The notes: a model not told the origin generated them from the sequence alone. DNA of 8,617 nucleotides from Akkermansiaceae bacterium UBA985 (GCA_002292185.1 DBBL01000032.1:1-8617), one strand, 5' to 3'. Counted from the stretch's first letter, positions 1 to 6,282 are shown. Numbers and translations are program-made.

Positions 1-651
1 AATAGTGTTGCTCTGTACAGTCCATCTCACATTGATGCCATCAATAAGGCAGCCATATTCACGTTGCTGATCATCGTTCTGATAGGCGGGTCTGGGGTCA
101 ATCGAGAGTGAATTTTCTATCAGTTTTTTGGTGGAACTATCGATGTTGGTCTCCGTGCCATTTTGCCAATGAACCGCTAAGGGAAGCGGTGGCCCCTGAG
201 CAAAGCCTTCGGATGCATTAGGTAAGCAATCAGCGTAGGGGACGTAGGGTTTGACGTCGATCACGGGCGTGCCATCAACCAGATCTACACCACGCAAATG
301 GATGACGGGCGCCAGCGGGTCGAGCAGATCTATCTTTTCTATTTTAAGACAGGAAAGACCAATGGGGTTTGGGCGGAACGGTGATCTGCTAGCAAAGACA
401 CCAACTTTTTGGTTACCCCCAAGACGAGGTGGCCTGACCGTCGGCTTCCATTCCTTGTGGCTGGTTTTGTGGAAAACAAAAACCAACCATAGGTGGGAAA
501 ATCCGTCTAAACCGCGGACGGCATCGAGTTGCCGGTATTCTGGTTCGAAGACTAATTGACCCCAAGCCTCATCGACCAATCCGGACTGGCGTGGCACGCC
601 AAACTTTTCTCCATAACATGTCCTCAGGTGCGCAATAGGTTTGATGTCCAT
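1..651 (-). CDS. trmO: tRNA (N6-threonylcarbamoyladenosine(37)-N6)-methyltransferase TrmO, 3' end cut by window edge
   Basis: I translated this frame by hand from the ATG at 649-651 (minus strand); it stays open to base 1, giving 217 residues. TrmO (YaeB/TsaA, UPF0066) adds the N6-methyl group of m6t6A at position 37 of ANN-decoding tRNAs, using S-adenosylmethionine, in the cytoplasm. The family hallmark SRSPFRPNPIGLS is at residues 88-100, TVRPPRLGGN at 71-80, DLVDGTPVIDVKPY at 123-136, and the C-terminal domain motif DPRPAY at 185-190 followed by NVRW. The E. coli protein, from memory, is about 235 residues, so probably fewer than 20 residues are missing. An in-frame stop lies shortly upstream, with no other ATG/GTG/TTG between, so the start is well fixed, although no Shine-Dalgarno sequence is visible. 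It begins 39 bases after the preceding barrel gene on the same strand and may be co-transcribed with it. The function is unrelated to zinc as far as known. Confidence 0.95.
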   Translation of the reverse strand, partial: MDIKPIAHLRTCYGEKFGVPRQSGLVDEAWGQLVFEPEYRQLDAVRGLDGFSHLWLVFVFHKTSHKEWKPTVRPPRLGGNQKVGVFASRSPFRPNPIGLSCLKIEKIDLLDPLAPVIHLRGVDLVDGTPVIDVKPYVPYADCLPNASEGFAQGPPLPLAVHWQNGTETNIDSSTKKLIENSLSIDPRPAYQNDDQQREYGCLIDGINVRWTVQSNTI

Positions 652-690
652 GATGGTGATACGTCTAGTATTTGAACCCGGTTATCGGCG

Positions 691-1926
691 TTAATGAACG
701 TGTGAGTCACTTCCTGCCCCCCACTCGAATCCAAATTGAAGCCAGATGCTGTGATCATCACCTCGTTCGTCACTATGATCGTAATTATACTGAAGTCGTG
801 CCATGGAGGGAATTTTACTAAGGAAAAAATAATGGCTGAGCGAGGGTGATATACGATGGCGCTCTGGAAGCTTCGGGTCGTTAACGCCCTCAAGGTAATT
901 ATAACGTAGACCCATTTCCCACTCCGGTTTAAACCGATAAAGTGCGGCGGAACTGAAAGCAGTTTCTTCAAACCCGCCCTCTTCTGTGGACACCTTGCGC
1001 AGCATCGCATCGTTACGCCATGTGAATTGCTTACCCAAGGGTTCATCTTCTCGCCAAGTGTAAGTAAAATCTAAGCCGTAGATTTGCGCATTTTTTCCCA
1101 TGAAATTTCCCCCTGTCACATAACTCGCGCCATAGATGAATTGGCATGTATCACTGGGCCAGAAAATGGCCTGATAGCGTGCTGAGAGAATATTTTTATC
1201 CCATAAGGCCTGCTCCGCTTCTTCGCTATGATTGTGGTCACTTTCTATTTCTCCACCCTCTTCTTCATGTTCATGTTTAACGGTGTCACCAAAGGATACC
1301 ACCAAGCGATCGTCCCAGTGAGTGGGGACCATCCAGGTGAGCTCTACGCCTTCAATGATAAGGCCATCCTCACCAAGGAATCGAACATTACCAAGGTCTG
1401 CATCGACAAATTTCCAAGCGTGGTTGTGAATGCTATTTTGGGTGCCGACCGCAGCCAATAACCTGCCAGTTTTGAGATCAAACCCGCCGGGAAGATGCAA
1501 CAATTTCAGGTAAAGCTCCTCAAGCTCGGCATTCCAGTGGTCTTCATCATTCCAAGATAAAATACCCTCTGCAAAACCAGCGATGTTTTCACCGTAGTGC
1601 ATATCAGCACCGAGTGAGAGGGCGGGAATACTGAATCCAGATTGATTAGGGTCATGGCCACCGTGATCAAGTTCAGAATCTTCAAGGCTAGTGTCACCGA
1701 TGGCAGCTCGTAAGTGTACTCTGGGTGCTATTACGAGTGAAGGCTCATCGTCATGAGTGTGCTCGGTGCCACCAAATGGAATTTTTTCTGCAATACTTTC
1801 TACATTAACTTTAGAGGCCTCATTAGAGGTCTCGTTGGCAGAAGTGTGCGAAGCCAGAGACAAGAACAAACATGCTGTAACCCCGGCGAGACAACGTGGA
1901 TGAAGAGGAGATAGGTTTGTAGACAT
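691..1926 (-). CDS. Outer-membrane beta-barrel protein with His/acid-rich loop, second tandem copy (zinc-associated porin-like family)
   Basis: The protein has 411 residues. Residues 1-30 form a signal peptide ending in SHTSA. The mature part resembles the barrel proteins often found beside zinc uptake genes and annotated as zinc-regulated outer-membrane porin or receptor (family recognised from memory). Typical elements are LPGGFDLKTGRLLAAVG at 145-161, HNHAWKFVDA at 167-176 and VRFLGEDG at 181-188. A His/Glu/Asp-rich loop spans about 218-238, and the end is strand-like (IWLQFGFEW) followed by a tail ending HVH. Compared with the neighbouring copy it has about 30 extra mature N-terminal residues including HTHDDE at 56-61. 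The two proteins align over their whole length, so this is a tandem duplication. I chose the ATG at 1924-1926 because it directly precedes the signal peptide; a TTG at 2046 would put 40 unlikely residues before it. No ribosome binding site is possible in the usual place, because the terminator U-tract abuts the ATG. The predicted role is metal capture or entry at the outer membrane. Confidence 0.78.
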   Translation of the reverse strand: MSTNLSPLHPRCLAGVTACLFLSLASHTSANETSNEASKVNVESIAEKIPFGGTEHTHDDEPSLVIAPRVHLRAAIGDTSLEDSELDHGGHDPNQSGFSIPALSLGADMHYGENIAGFAEGILSWNDEDHWNAELEELYLKLLHLPGGFDLKTGRLLAAVGTQNSIHNHAWKFVDADLGNVRFLGEDGLIIEGVELTWMVPTHWDDRLVVSFGDTVKHEHEEEGGEIESDHNHSEEAEQALWDKNILSARYQAIFWPSDTCQFIYGASYVTGGNFMGKNAQIYGLDFTYTWREDEPLGKQFTWRNDAMLRKVSTEEGGFEETAFSSAALYRFKPEWEMGLRYNYLEGVNDPKLPERHRISPSLSHYFFLSKIPSMARLQYNYDHSDERGDDHSIWLQFGFEWGAGSDSHVH

Positions 1927-1960
1927 AAAAACGGAGCGGGGCCAAGTGGCTCCGCTCCGT
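1926..1960 (-). terminator. Intrinsic terminator-like hairpin with U5 tract, between the two barrel genes
   Basis: On the minus strand a perfect 9-bp stem (ACGGAGCGG / CCGCTCCGT, bases 1952-1960 and 1931-1939) is extended by one A.C mismatch and three more G-C pairs around a 4-base loop. Five T residues (1926-1930) follow immediately. It starts 61 bases after the stop codon of the first barrel gene, a typical position for the end of the znuA-to-barrel operon. The reverse direction has no T-tract, so it should act on minus-strand transcription only. It is odd that the last T of the tract is the T paired with the A of the next gene's ATG. It could therefore be a simple terminator or an attenuator controlling the second barrel gene. 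Confidence 0.72.
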
Positions 1961-1972
1961 AATGTTAATAGG

Positions 1973-2014
1973 TCATGATTGCGCTGACCAATGCTAAAGT
2001 GCGTCGAATCATGA
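1973..2014. repeat. Inverted repeat TCATGATT / AATCATGA, 26-base spacer
   Basis: The 8-base arms at 1973-1980 and 2007-2014 are perfect reverse complements, between the first barrel gene's stop and the terminator hairpin. Each arm contains the self-palindrome TCATGA, so part of the match is built in. It could form a second RNA hairpin or be an operator for the second barrel gene. No convincing promoter hexamers were found beside it. The repeat itself is certain, but its function is a guess. Confidence 0.35.
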
Positions 2015-2021
2015 GGGCGAG

Positions 2022-3176
2022 CTAGCGCACTTCGCCTGGGCCCCAATCAAATCCGAATTGTAGCCAGATGCTGTCTTCTGTGCCATGACCTTTGATGTCA
2101 TCATGGTTGTATTGGAGGCGAACTAAGCCGGTAAGATCACTACCAAAATCAAATTTCTTGGTAAGCGATGGAGAGATACGGTGTCGTTCAGCAAGTTCAG
2201 GGTCAGAAACACCTTCCAGATATCCGTAACGCAGACCCGCTTCCCAGTTTTCGCTAAACTCCCAGAGTAGAGCTGTGTTGAAACCGCAATCATCAAAGCC
2301 ACCTTCGTCATTTTCTACATCACGCATTAACCACTCGCTGCGCCAGCGGAATTGTTGGCCCCCTGGCTCAAGCCCGTTTTCACGCCAGGTGTAGGTGAAG
2401 TCCGCTCCGTAAATATCAGTGGTCATACCAAAGCCGTTATCCCCAGTCAGGTAACTACCGCCAGCTTGAAAACGATGGAAGTCGTTGGGACCGAATTGTG
2501 TCTGGTAGCGGATGACAACGATGTTCTTTTCAGGACGCGCCATCTCGGCTTCTTCATCGTGGCCGTGTTCCTCTTCGCCTTCGTCTTCATCGTGATCTTC
2601 CTCCTCATGATCGTGGGTAACTGCCGAACCTAAGCCAATACTTAGTGCATCTTGCCATGATGTGGGCAACAGCCAAGTTAACTCACCACCATCATAGCCG
2701 AAGCCGTCTTCACCAAGAAACCTGACATTGGTCATATTAGCATCCGCAAAGTCCCATGCGTGTAAATGGCGTGCGTTCTGATCGCCGAAGCGCGCAAGCA
2801 TCCGGCCACCGCGCAGCTCAAAACCACCCGGGAGCTTATCGATTTTCAGGAAGCCTTCCTCAAATTCAGATTCAAAGTCCTCACCATCTCGTTTGAAAGT
2901 ATTGACGGTGGCAAAGCCGGAGACGTAATCACCCAGATAGATGTTGGTGCCTATTTCGAAGCCTTGAAAGTTAAAGTTATCCTCTGCAGGGTCATGCCCA
3001 CCAAAGGCAACCTCGTCTGCCGGCAGAGAGGTATTACCATGAGCTAGACGCAGGTGAAGTGTGGGCTCAAGACGTATCGCATTGTTTGTTGTATCTTGTG
3101 CTTCTGCTAAGGAGGGGAGGCTTAGAGGGATGATCACGAAGCACGCAATCAGACAGTTAGTGTATGTTTTTTTCAT
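2022..3176 (-). CDS. Outer-membrane beta-barrel protein with long His/Asp/Glu-rich loop, first tandem copy (zinc-associated porin-like family)
   Basis: The protein has 384 residues and starts with a signal peptide (MKKTYTNC, hydrophobic core about 8-22, likely cleavage after AEA at about residue 26). The mature part has alternating aromatic and polar strands typical of a beta-barrel. Family-like segments are LPGGFELRGGRMLARFGDQN (115-134), HLHAWDFADA (137-146) and VRFLGEDG (151-158). A striking loop at about 188-211 consists almost only of His, Asp, Glu and Gly, suited to bind divalent metal near the cell surface. The end IWLQFGFDW plus a short tail is consistent with a final barrel strand. 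At this length there is no room for a TonB plug domain plus a 22-strand barrel, so it is better seen as porin-like than as a TonB-dependent receptor. It starts 15 bases after the znuB stop, so it is very likely in the znu operon, and is followed by a terminator-like hairpin. Predicted role: zinc entry or capture at the outer membrane. The specific substrate is inferred from context. Confidence 0.82.
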   Translation of the reverse strand: MKKTYTNCLIACFVIIPLSLPSLAEAQDTTNNAIRLEPTLHLRLAHGNTSLPADEVAFGGHDPAEDNFNFQGFEIGTNIYLGDYVSGFATVNTFKRDGEDFESEFEEGFLKIDKLPGGFELRGGRMLARFGDQNARHLHAWDFADANMTNVRFLGEDGFGYDGGELTWLLPTSWQDALSIGLGSAVTHDHEEEDHDEDEGEEEHGHDEEAEMARPEKNIVVIRYQTQFGPNDFHRFQAGGSYLTGDNGFGMTTDIYGADFTYTWRENGLEPGGQQFRWRSEWLMRDVENDEGGFDDCGFNTALLWEFSENWEAGLRYGYLEGVSDPELAERHRISPSLTKKFDFGSDLTGLVRLQYNHDDIKGHGTEDSIWLQFGFDWGPGEVR

Positions 3177-3191
3177 TTATGGCAGGATAAA

Positions 3192-4046
3192 TTATTGTTG
3201 AGGTTTGGGAGAACGTTTGAATGGGCTGTAGTTAGGGCTGCAAAAGTAGGCCAGGATGAACAAGGCACCTAACACAAGAACGATGGCTGGACCCGTAGGA
3301 ATATTTAAGGGGATGGAGATAACCACGGCGAGTACAGCACTGATGCAGCCGACGACGCCGCCACCCCAAAAAAGCCACCGAGTATGGTTGGTGAAGAGTG
3401 ATACAATGGCACCCGGGACTACGAGCAGGCCGATGGATAAAATGGGGCCTACGGCTTGGAAGCTTGCCATCAGAGCGAAGATCATGAGCGCGTAAAGCAG
3501 GTAATTCATCCAGCGAACACCGACGCCCTGTACGGCGGCCACATTGGGCTCAAATAATGTTAAAAGCAGTGGACGCATAAACAGCGTTGCGCTTAAGAGG
3601 GTAAAACATGCGATGGCAAAAAAGACCTTTAGGTCGGCATCACTCACCGAGAGGATACTGCCAAAGAGCCACTCTTCAAGATCCTGGGATGTGTGCACAT
3701 ATTTGAGCATTAAAACACCCAAGGCGAATGCTGTTGTGAAAAAAATAGCCAGAGCCGTGCTCTGAGGAAGCCTCGTATGGCGCGTGATCGCAATGGATCC
3801 TAGTCCGACGAATAAGGATGCTAATAAGGCGCCCATAAATGCACCTGCTTGTGTCAGTGAGCCGGTTATAAGAACGACAATGACAATACCCGGGAGCATG
3901 GTGTGGCTCAGAGCACTCAAGGTGAGAGAGCTTCGTCTTAGCAGCACGAAGCCACTGACAAAACCATTGGTGAAACCAATCAGTGCTGCCGCTACCAGCG
4001 CCCGGCGAAAGAAGGGCATGTCGAGTATTTCAAGGAGTTCAGACAT
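3192..4046 (-). CDS. znuB: Zinc/manganese ABC transporter, inner-membrane permease ZnuB-type
   Basis: This 284-residue, strongly hydrophobic protein has about eight predicted membrane helices and belongs to the ABC-3 family of Zn/Mn permeases. Recognisable features are the SALSHTMLPG segment at 44-53 (the family's ALSHxxLPG), LEEWLFGSIL at 123-132 (the cytoplasmic coupling region following the Mn/Zn permease pattern) and GPILSIGLLVVPGA at 200-213. It would form the membrane channel through which metal delivered by ZnuA passes, powered by ZnuC. Its ATG lies inside the last codons of znuC (8-base overlap), implying translational coupling, and the first barrel gene starts 15 bases after its stop. 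The short polar tail SPNYSPFKRSPKPQQ is unremarkable. Zinc rather than manganese is favoured by the His-rich neighbours, but sequence alone does not separate the two. Confidence 0.93.
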   Translation of the reverse strand: MSELLEILDMPFFRRALVAAALIGFTNGFVSGFVLLRRSSLTLSALSHTMLPGIVIVVLITGSLTQAGAFMGALLASLFVGLGSIAITRHTRLPQSTALAIFFTTAFALGVLMLKYVHTSQDLEEWLFGSILSVSDADLKVFFAIACFTLLSATLFMRPLLLTLFEPNVAAVQGVGVRWMNYLLYALMIFALMASFQAVGPILSIGLLVVPGAIVSLFTNHTRWLFWGGGVVGCISAVLAVVISIPLNIPTGPAIVLVLGALFILAYFCSPNYSPFKRSPKPQQ

Positions 4047-4797
4047 TGGCCATGTTCTTAAAGGTGAGGTTGAGATTGTCTTCGCTTAGCGTGGTTTGAC
4101 ATTCTCCACATGCCACCACTCGGCGGTTCAAAAGCAGAACACGATCAAAAATATCAGCTAGCGTATTAACGTCGTGATGGGATGCAATGACGAGCCGGTT
4201 CTCCTTGGCAAGCTTGCGTAATAAGCGGGTAAGGTTTGCGGTGTGATCGCGGTCAAGGCCAGTGAAGGGCTCATCTAACAACAAAACATGAGCTTCCTGT
4301 GCCACAGCACGGGCGATAAAGGCGCGTTGTTTTTGGCCGCCAGAAAGCTCACTGATCTGGCGGTTGGAGAGCTCCCCATCCATTTCCATCAAGGCGAGTG
4401 CCCGTTCAACTGCGAGCTCGTCTTTTTTGTTGAATCTTTTCCATGGGCCAAGTTGCGAATAACGACCCATCTCAACGACTCCACGAACGGTAATCGGAAA
4501 GTCCCAATTAACCTCTTCATGCTGGGGTAGGTAGGCAAACTCACCACCTCGGGTTTGAACGTTGTCTTCGCCTGACCAAGTGATATGTCCTTTTCTTTGT
4601 TTAACGAGCCCGGCAATGGCTTTGAGAAGCGTACTTTTTCCTGCGCCGTTTGGCCCCACGAGTGCGAGGCTACTTCCGCAGTATGCGTGCAGATTGATAT
4701 CCTCTAAAACCATGTTGTGACGGTAGGCGACTTCCAGATTTTTGATGATGAGCTCATGGGTTTGCCCATGTGTATGACTATGGGTGCACTTATTCAT
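4039..4797 (-). CDS. znuC: Zinc/manganese ABC transporter, ATP-binding subunit ZnuC-type
   Basis: This is a 252-residue cytoplasmic ATPase that would drive metal import by ZnuB. All nucleotide-binding motifs are intact: Walker A GPNGAGKST (48-56), Q-loop PQH (91-93), signature LSGGQKQR (151-158), Walker B VLLLDEP (171-177), D-loop GLD (180-182) and switch His in SHHD (206-209). The stretch VNWDFPITVRGVVEMGRY (96-113) is typical of Mn/Zn importer ATPases. An unusual N-terminus, CTHSHTHGQTH (4-14), adds four His and one Cys ahead of the domain, plausibly a cytoplasmic metal-binding patch. I chose the ATG at 4795-4797 because GGAG stands 9 bases upstream. An upstream TTG at 4824 is possible but would overlap the previous gene by 35 bases. 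It overlaps the preceding gene by 8 bases and znuB by 8 bases, so the three are one operon. Confidence 0.95.
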   Translation of the reverse strand: MNKCTHSHTHGQTHELIIKNLEVAYRHNMVLEDINLHAYCGSSLALVGPNGAGKSTLLKAIAGLVKQRKGHITWSGEDNVQTRGGEFAYLPQHEEVNWDFPITVRGVVEMGRYSQLGPWKRFNKKDELAVERALALMEMDGELSNRQISELSGGQKQRAFIARAVAQEAHVLLLDEPFTGLDRDHTANLTRLLRKLAKENRLVIASHHDVNTLADIFDRVLLLNRRVVACGECQTTLSEDNLNLTFKNMANV

Positions 4798-5269
4798 GAT
4801 GATGGTCTCCGCTGCTGTATTCAAAGGTCTCGTTCATGCTTTTGGCAGTGCTGAAAAAGGAAAACCCCTGACGATTGCCGTGGTCTGGCGAGATGTAAAT
4901 TTGTACAAAGTGGTGTGCTCCATCAATGGCGTCCTCGGGCCAAACGACATCGATCCAGTAGCTTGTGGGCTGGTGCGATACTAGCTCGACGGTTTCATAA
5001 CGGGGGTTTTCTTGAGAATCAGATGTTTGCAGCAGTATCGTATCTTTTCCTCCAGTATCAGACGGCTGGGTGAGCGTGTATGACAATGGCGGCGAAGAGA
5101 AAATGAATTCGATTTCAGCTTCGACTGTATTTACTTCAGCGCTGGTATCAGGGAGCGGTGTTGGTTGGCTGCGAGTCTCGTCCATGCCAATGAAGTGGCT
5201 TCCTGCGAAACCGAGGACGACTAAAGTAATCAGTAGCAGCAGTGCTTGTAGGGGAGGGAGGCCTCGCAT
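4790..5269 (-). CDS. Unrecognised membrane-anchored periplasmic protein with His-rich tail, in the znu operon
   Basis: This 159-residue protein belongs to no family I can name. Residues 7-24 form one hydrophobic segment (LQALLLLITLVVLGFAG) preceded by an Arg, so it is either an N-terminal anchor facing the periplasm or an uncleaved signal; no lipobox Cys is present. A Pro/Thr/Ser-rich linker (about 30-48) leads to a soluble domain of about 50-150. This has alternating hydrophobic residues suggesting beta strands, with the notable stretch WIDVVWPEDAIDGAHHFVQI at 105-124. His residues at 119, 120 and 130 and the tail GDHHHE (154-159) could bind metal. It sits between znuA (42-base gap) and znuC (8-base overlap), so it should be made with the transporter. 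A role as accessory metal-handling factor at the inner membrane is inference from position and His content only. The start is the only ATG/GTG/TTG before an upstream in-frame stop; no ribosome binding site is visible. Confidence 0.85.
   Translation of the reverse strand: MRGLPPLQALLLLITLVVLGFAGSHFIGMDETRSQPTPLPDTSAEVNTVEAEIEFIFSSPPLSYTLTQPSDTGGKDTILLQTSDSQENPRYETVELVSHQPTSYWIDVVWPEDAIDGAHHFVQIYISPDHGNRQGFSFFSTAKSMNETFEYSSGDHHHE
4807..4810 (-). promoter_or_regulatory. Shine-Dalgarno GGAG deciding the znuC start
   Basis: GGAG (minus strand) lies 9 bases before the znuC ATG, inside the last codons of the upstream gene. It supports the ATG at 4797 over the earlier in-frame TTG at 4824. It is the only clear Shine-Dalgarno sequence found at any start in the window. 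Confidence 0.65.
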
Positions 5270-5311
5270 GATAACTGGTGAAAATAAGAAGTTATGTTAA
5301 CCCAAAAAACT

Positions 5312-6205
5312 TTATTGAGAGAGGGCTGAGACAATGATTGTTACATTCTCGCGCATCATTTTTTCATAGCTTGGGGCGCCGTCGGCCACCAAGGTGCCGC
5401 CGATTTTTACACCAGCTTCCTTGGCAATGATTTCTAGGGACTTTGGGTTTGCGCGCAGCTCTTGGAATATAGCCTTCACATTATGTTTTCTAATTTCTTG
5501 GATAGCCTTAGCCTGGTAGGAGGCGCTGGTTTTTTGATGAGCGGTCATGCCTTTGATGGGCAGAGGTCTAAAACCATATTCTTTACAGAAATATCCAAAG
5601 GCAGCATGGGCGGTACTGAGGATACGATCTTTTCGAGGGATGCGGCTCACCTCACGCTTGATCCATGTGTGCAGTATCGCAAGGCGTTCTGAGTAATTAG
5701 CGGCATTGGTTTTGTAAGCAGCAGCATTGGCTGGATCAGCAGTGGCAAATTCTTTGGCAATCACGCGCGCCGCCTTCTGCATGTTACTCACACAATGCCA
5801 CCAGTGGGGGTCGATGGCGCCGTAGGTATGATCGGGGCAGCAAACGTAATGGCTGTCGCGCTCACTAATTTTTCGAGACGAGATTGTTTTACCTACTTCT
5901 ACAACCTTTGCTTCGTTGCCCAATGTGTTTCGAAGTTTATCTAGGTATGTTTCTAAGTTTTTGCCACTGGCTAAGTAAAGTTTGGCTCCTTTTGCCTTAA
6001 GTAAGGATTTTGGGGTCGGCTGAAAGTCATGGGGGTCAGCATGAGGGTCGATTAACTGAATCACATGAGCGTGCTGACCTGCTACTTGCCTGGCCACATC
6101 TGTGATCAGTGGGTGGAGGCTTGCTACTTTGAGTTCGGCTTGTGCGGTGGCTTCAGAGAAGGCAGAGCAAAGCCAAAGCGTGACGAATAAAACCTGATAT
6201 TTCAT
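5312..6205 (-). CDS. znuA: Zinc/manganese ABC transporter, periplasmic solute-binding protein ZnuA-type
   Basis: This 297-residue protein starts with a signal peptide (about 1-22, ending ATAQA) and has the two-lobed cluster A-I metal-binding fold. The expected four metal ligands can be placed: His59 in DPHDFQPTP, His134 in IDPHWWH, His200 in STAHAAFGYF and Asp275 in VADGAPSY. Three His ligands plus a carboxylate fit zinc or manganese. Where zinc-specific homologues often carry a long His-rich loop, this one has a short segment (116-138) with HYVCCPDH and two further residues, His137 and Cys138, beside the ligand His134. The paired cysteines are unusual. No lipobox is seen, so it should be soluble in the periplasm, handing metal to ZnuB. 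It is the first gene of the operon, transcribed away from gluQ across a 120-base control region. The ATG at 6203-6205 begins the signal peptide; a Shine-Dalgarno sequence is not evident. Confidence 0.95.
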   Translation of the reverse strand: MKYQVLFVTLWLCSAFSEATAQAELKVASLHPLITDVARQVAGQHAHVIQLIDPHADPHDFQPTPKSLLKAKGAKLYLASGKNLETYLDKLRNTLGNEAKVVEVGKTISSRKISERDSHYVCCPDHTYGAIDPHWWHCVSNMQKAARVIAKEFATADPANAAAYKTNAANYSERLAILHTWIKREVSRIPRKDRILSTAHAAFGYFCKEYGFRPLPIKGMTAHQKTSASYQAKAIQEIRKHNVKAIFQELRANPKSLEIIAKEAGVKIGGTLVADGAPSYEKMMRENVTIIVSALSQ

Positions 6206-6217
6206 AGCGGAAAATCT

Positions 6218-6246
6218 TTATTAACGCAAACCACATACTATTGCAA
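6218..6246 (-). promoter_or_regulatory. Candidate znuA promoter
   Basis: On the minus strand TTGCAA (6241-6246) is followed after 17 bases by TAATAA (6218-6223), a modest match to -35/-10 hexamers, which would leave only a very short leader. An alternative -10, TAGTAT at 6235-6240, lies between the two operator arms but lacks a good -35. Either choice puts the inverted-repeat arms over or beside the promoter. The evidence is weak. Confidence 0.3.
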
Positions 6247-6260
6247 GTGTTTTGCGTTAA
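6221..6260. promoter_or_regulatory. Perfect inverted repeat in the znuA/gluQ divergent region, candidate operator
   Basis: TTAACGCAAA (6221-6230) and its exact reverse complement TTTGCGTTAA (6251-6260) are separated by 20 bases, so the arm centres are 30 bases apart, about three helical turns. The pair lies 16 bases before the znuA ATG and overlaps the candidate promoter elements on both sides. This is where a regulator such as Zur would be expected to act. It does not match the gammaproteobacterial Zur box as I remember it (AT-rich, with ATGTTATA half-sites), so the regulator's identity is open. Confidence 0.5.
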
Positions 6261-6282
6261 TTTTTGCTAAAAATAATACAAT
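6252..6282 (+). promoter_or_regulatory. Candidate gluQ promoter
   Basis: TACAAT at 6277-6282 matches the -10 consensus at five of six positions. TTGCGT at 6252-6257 could be a -35, though 19 bases away, longer than ideal; TAATAC at 6274-6279 would be 16 bases away but is a poorer -10. The right arm of the inverted repeat covers the -35. The -10 is part of the small palindrome TACAA-TT-TTGTA (6277-6288), a possible second binding site. The leader would be about 37 bases. Confidence 0.4.

Noticed and set aside
251..559. Plus-strand open frame of 102 codons
   Set aside because: It lies antisense to trmO, whose conserved motifs on the minus strand settle the coding strand.
624..1046. Open frame of 140 codons on the minus strand overlapping the second barrel gene
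   Set aside because: It is a shadow in another frame of the barrel gene. The translation has no family features, while the overlapping frame shows a signal peptide and paralogy to its neighbour.
1927..2046. Upstream TTG start extending the second barrel by 40 residues
   Set aside because: It would place a charged, hairpin-encoded stretch in front of a well-formed signal peptide and overlap the previous gene's end.
2352..2633. Plus-strand frame of 93 codons with a hydrophobic end
   Set aside because: The hydrophobic run is just the complement of the His/Asp/Glu-rich codons in the first barrel gene; it has no independent support.
2022..3176. TonB-dependent receptor
   Set aside because: At 384 residues with no TonB box or plug motifs seen, it is too short; porin-like barrel is preferred.
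5270..5311. Terminator after znuA based on a T6 run
   Set aside because: No GC-rich stem precedes the T-run; continuation of the operon is more likely.
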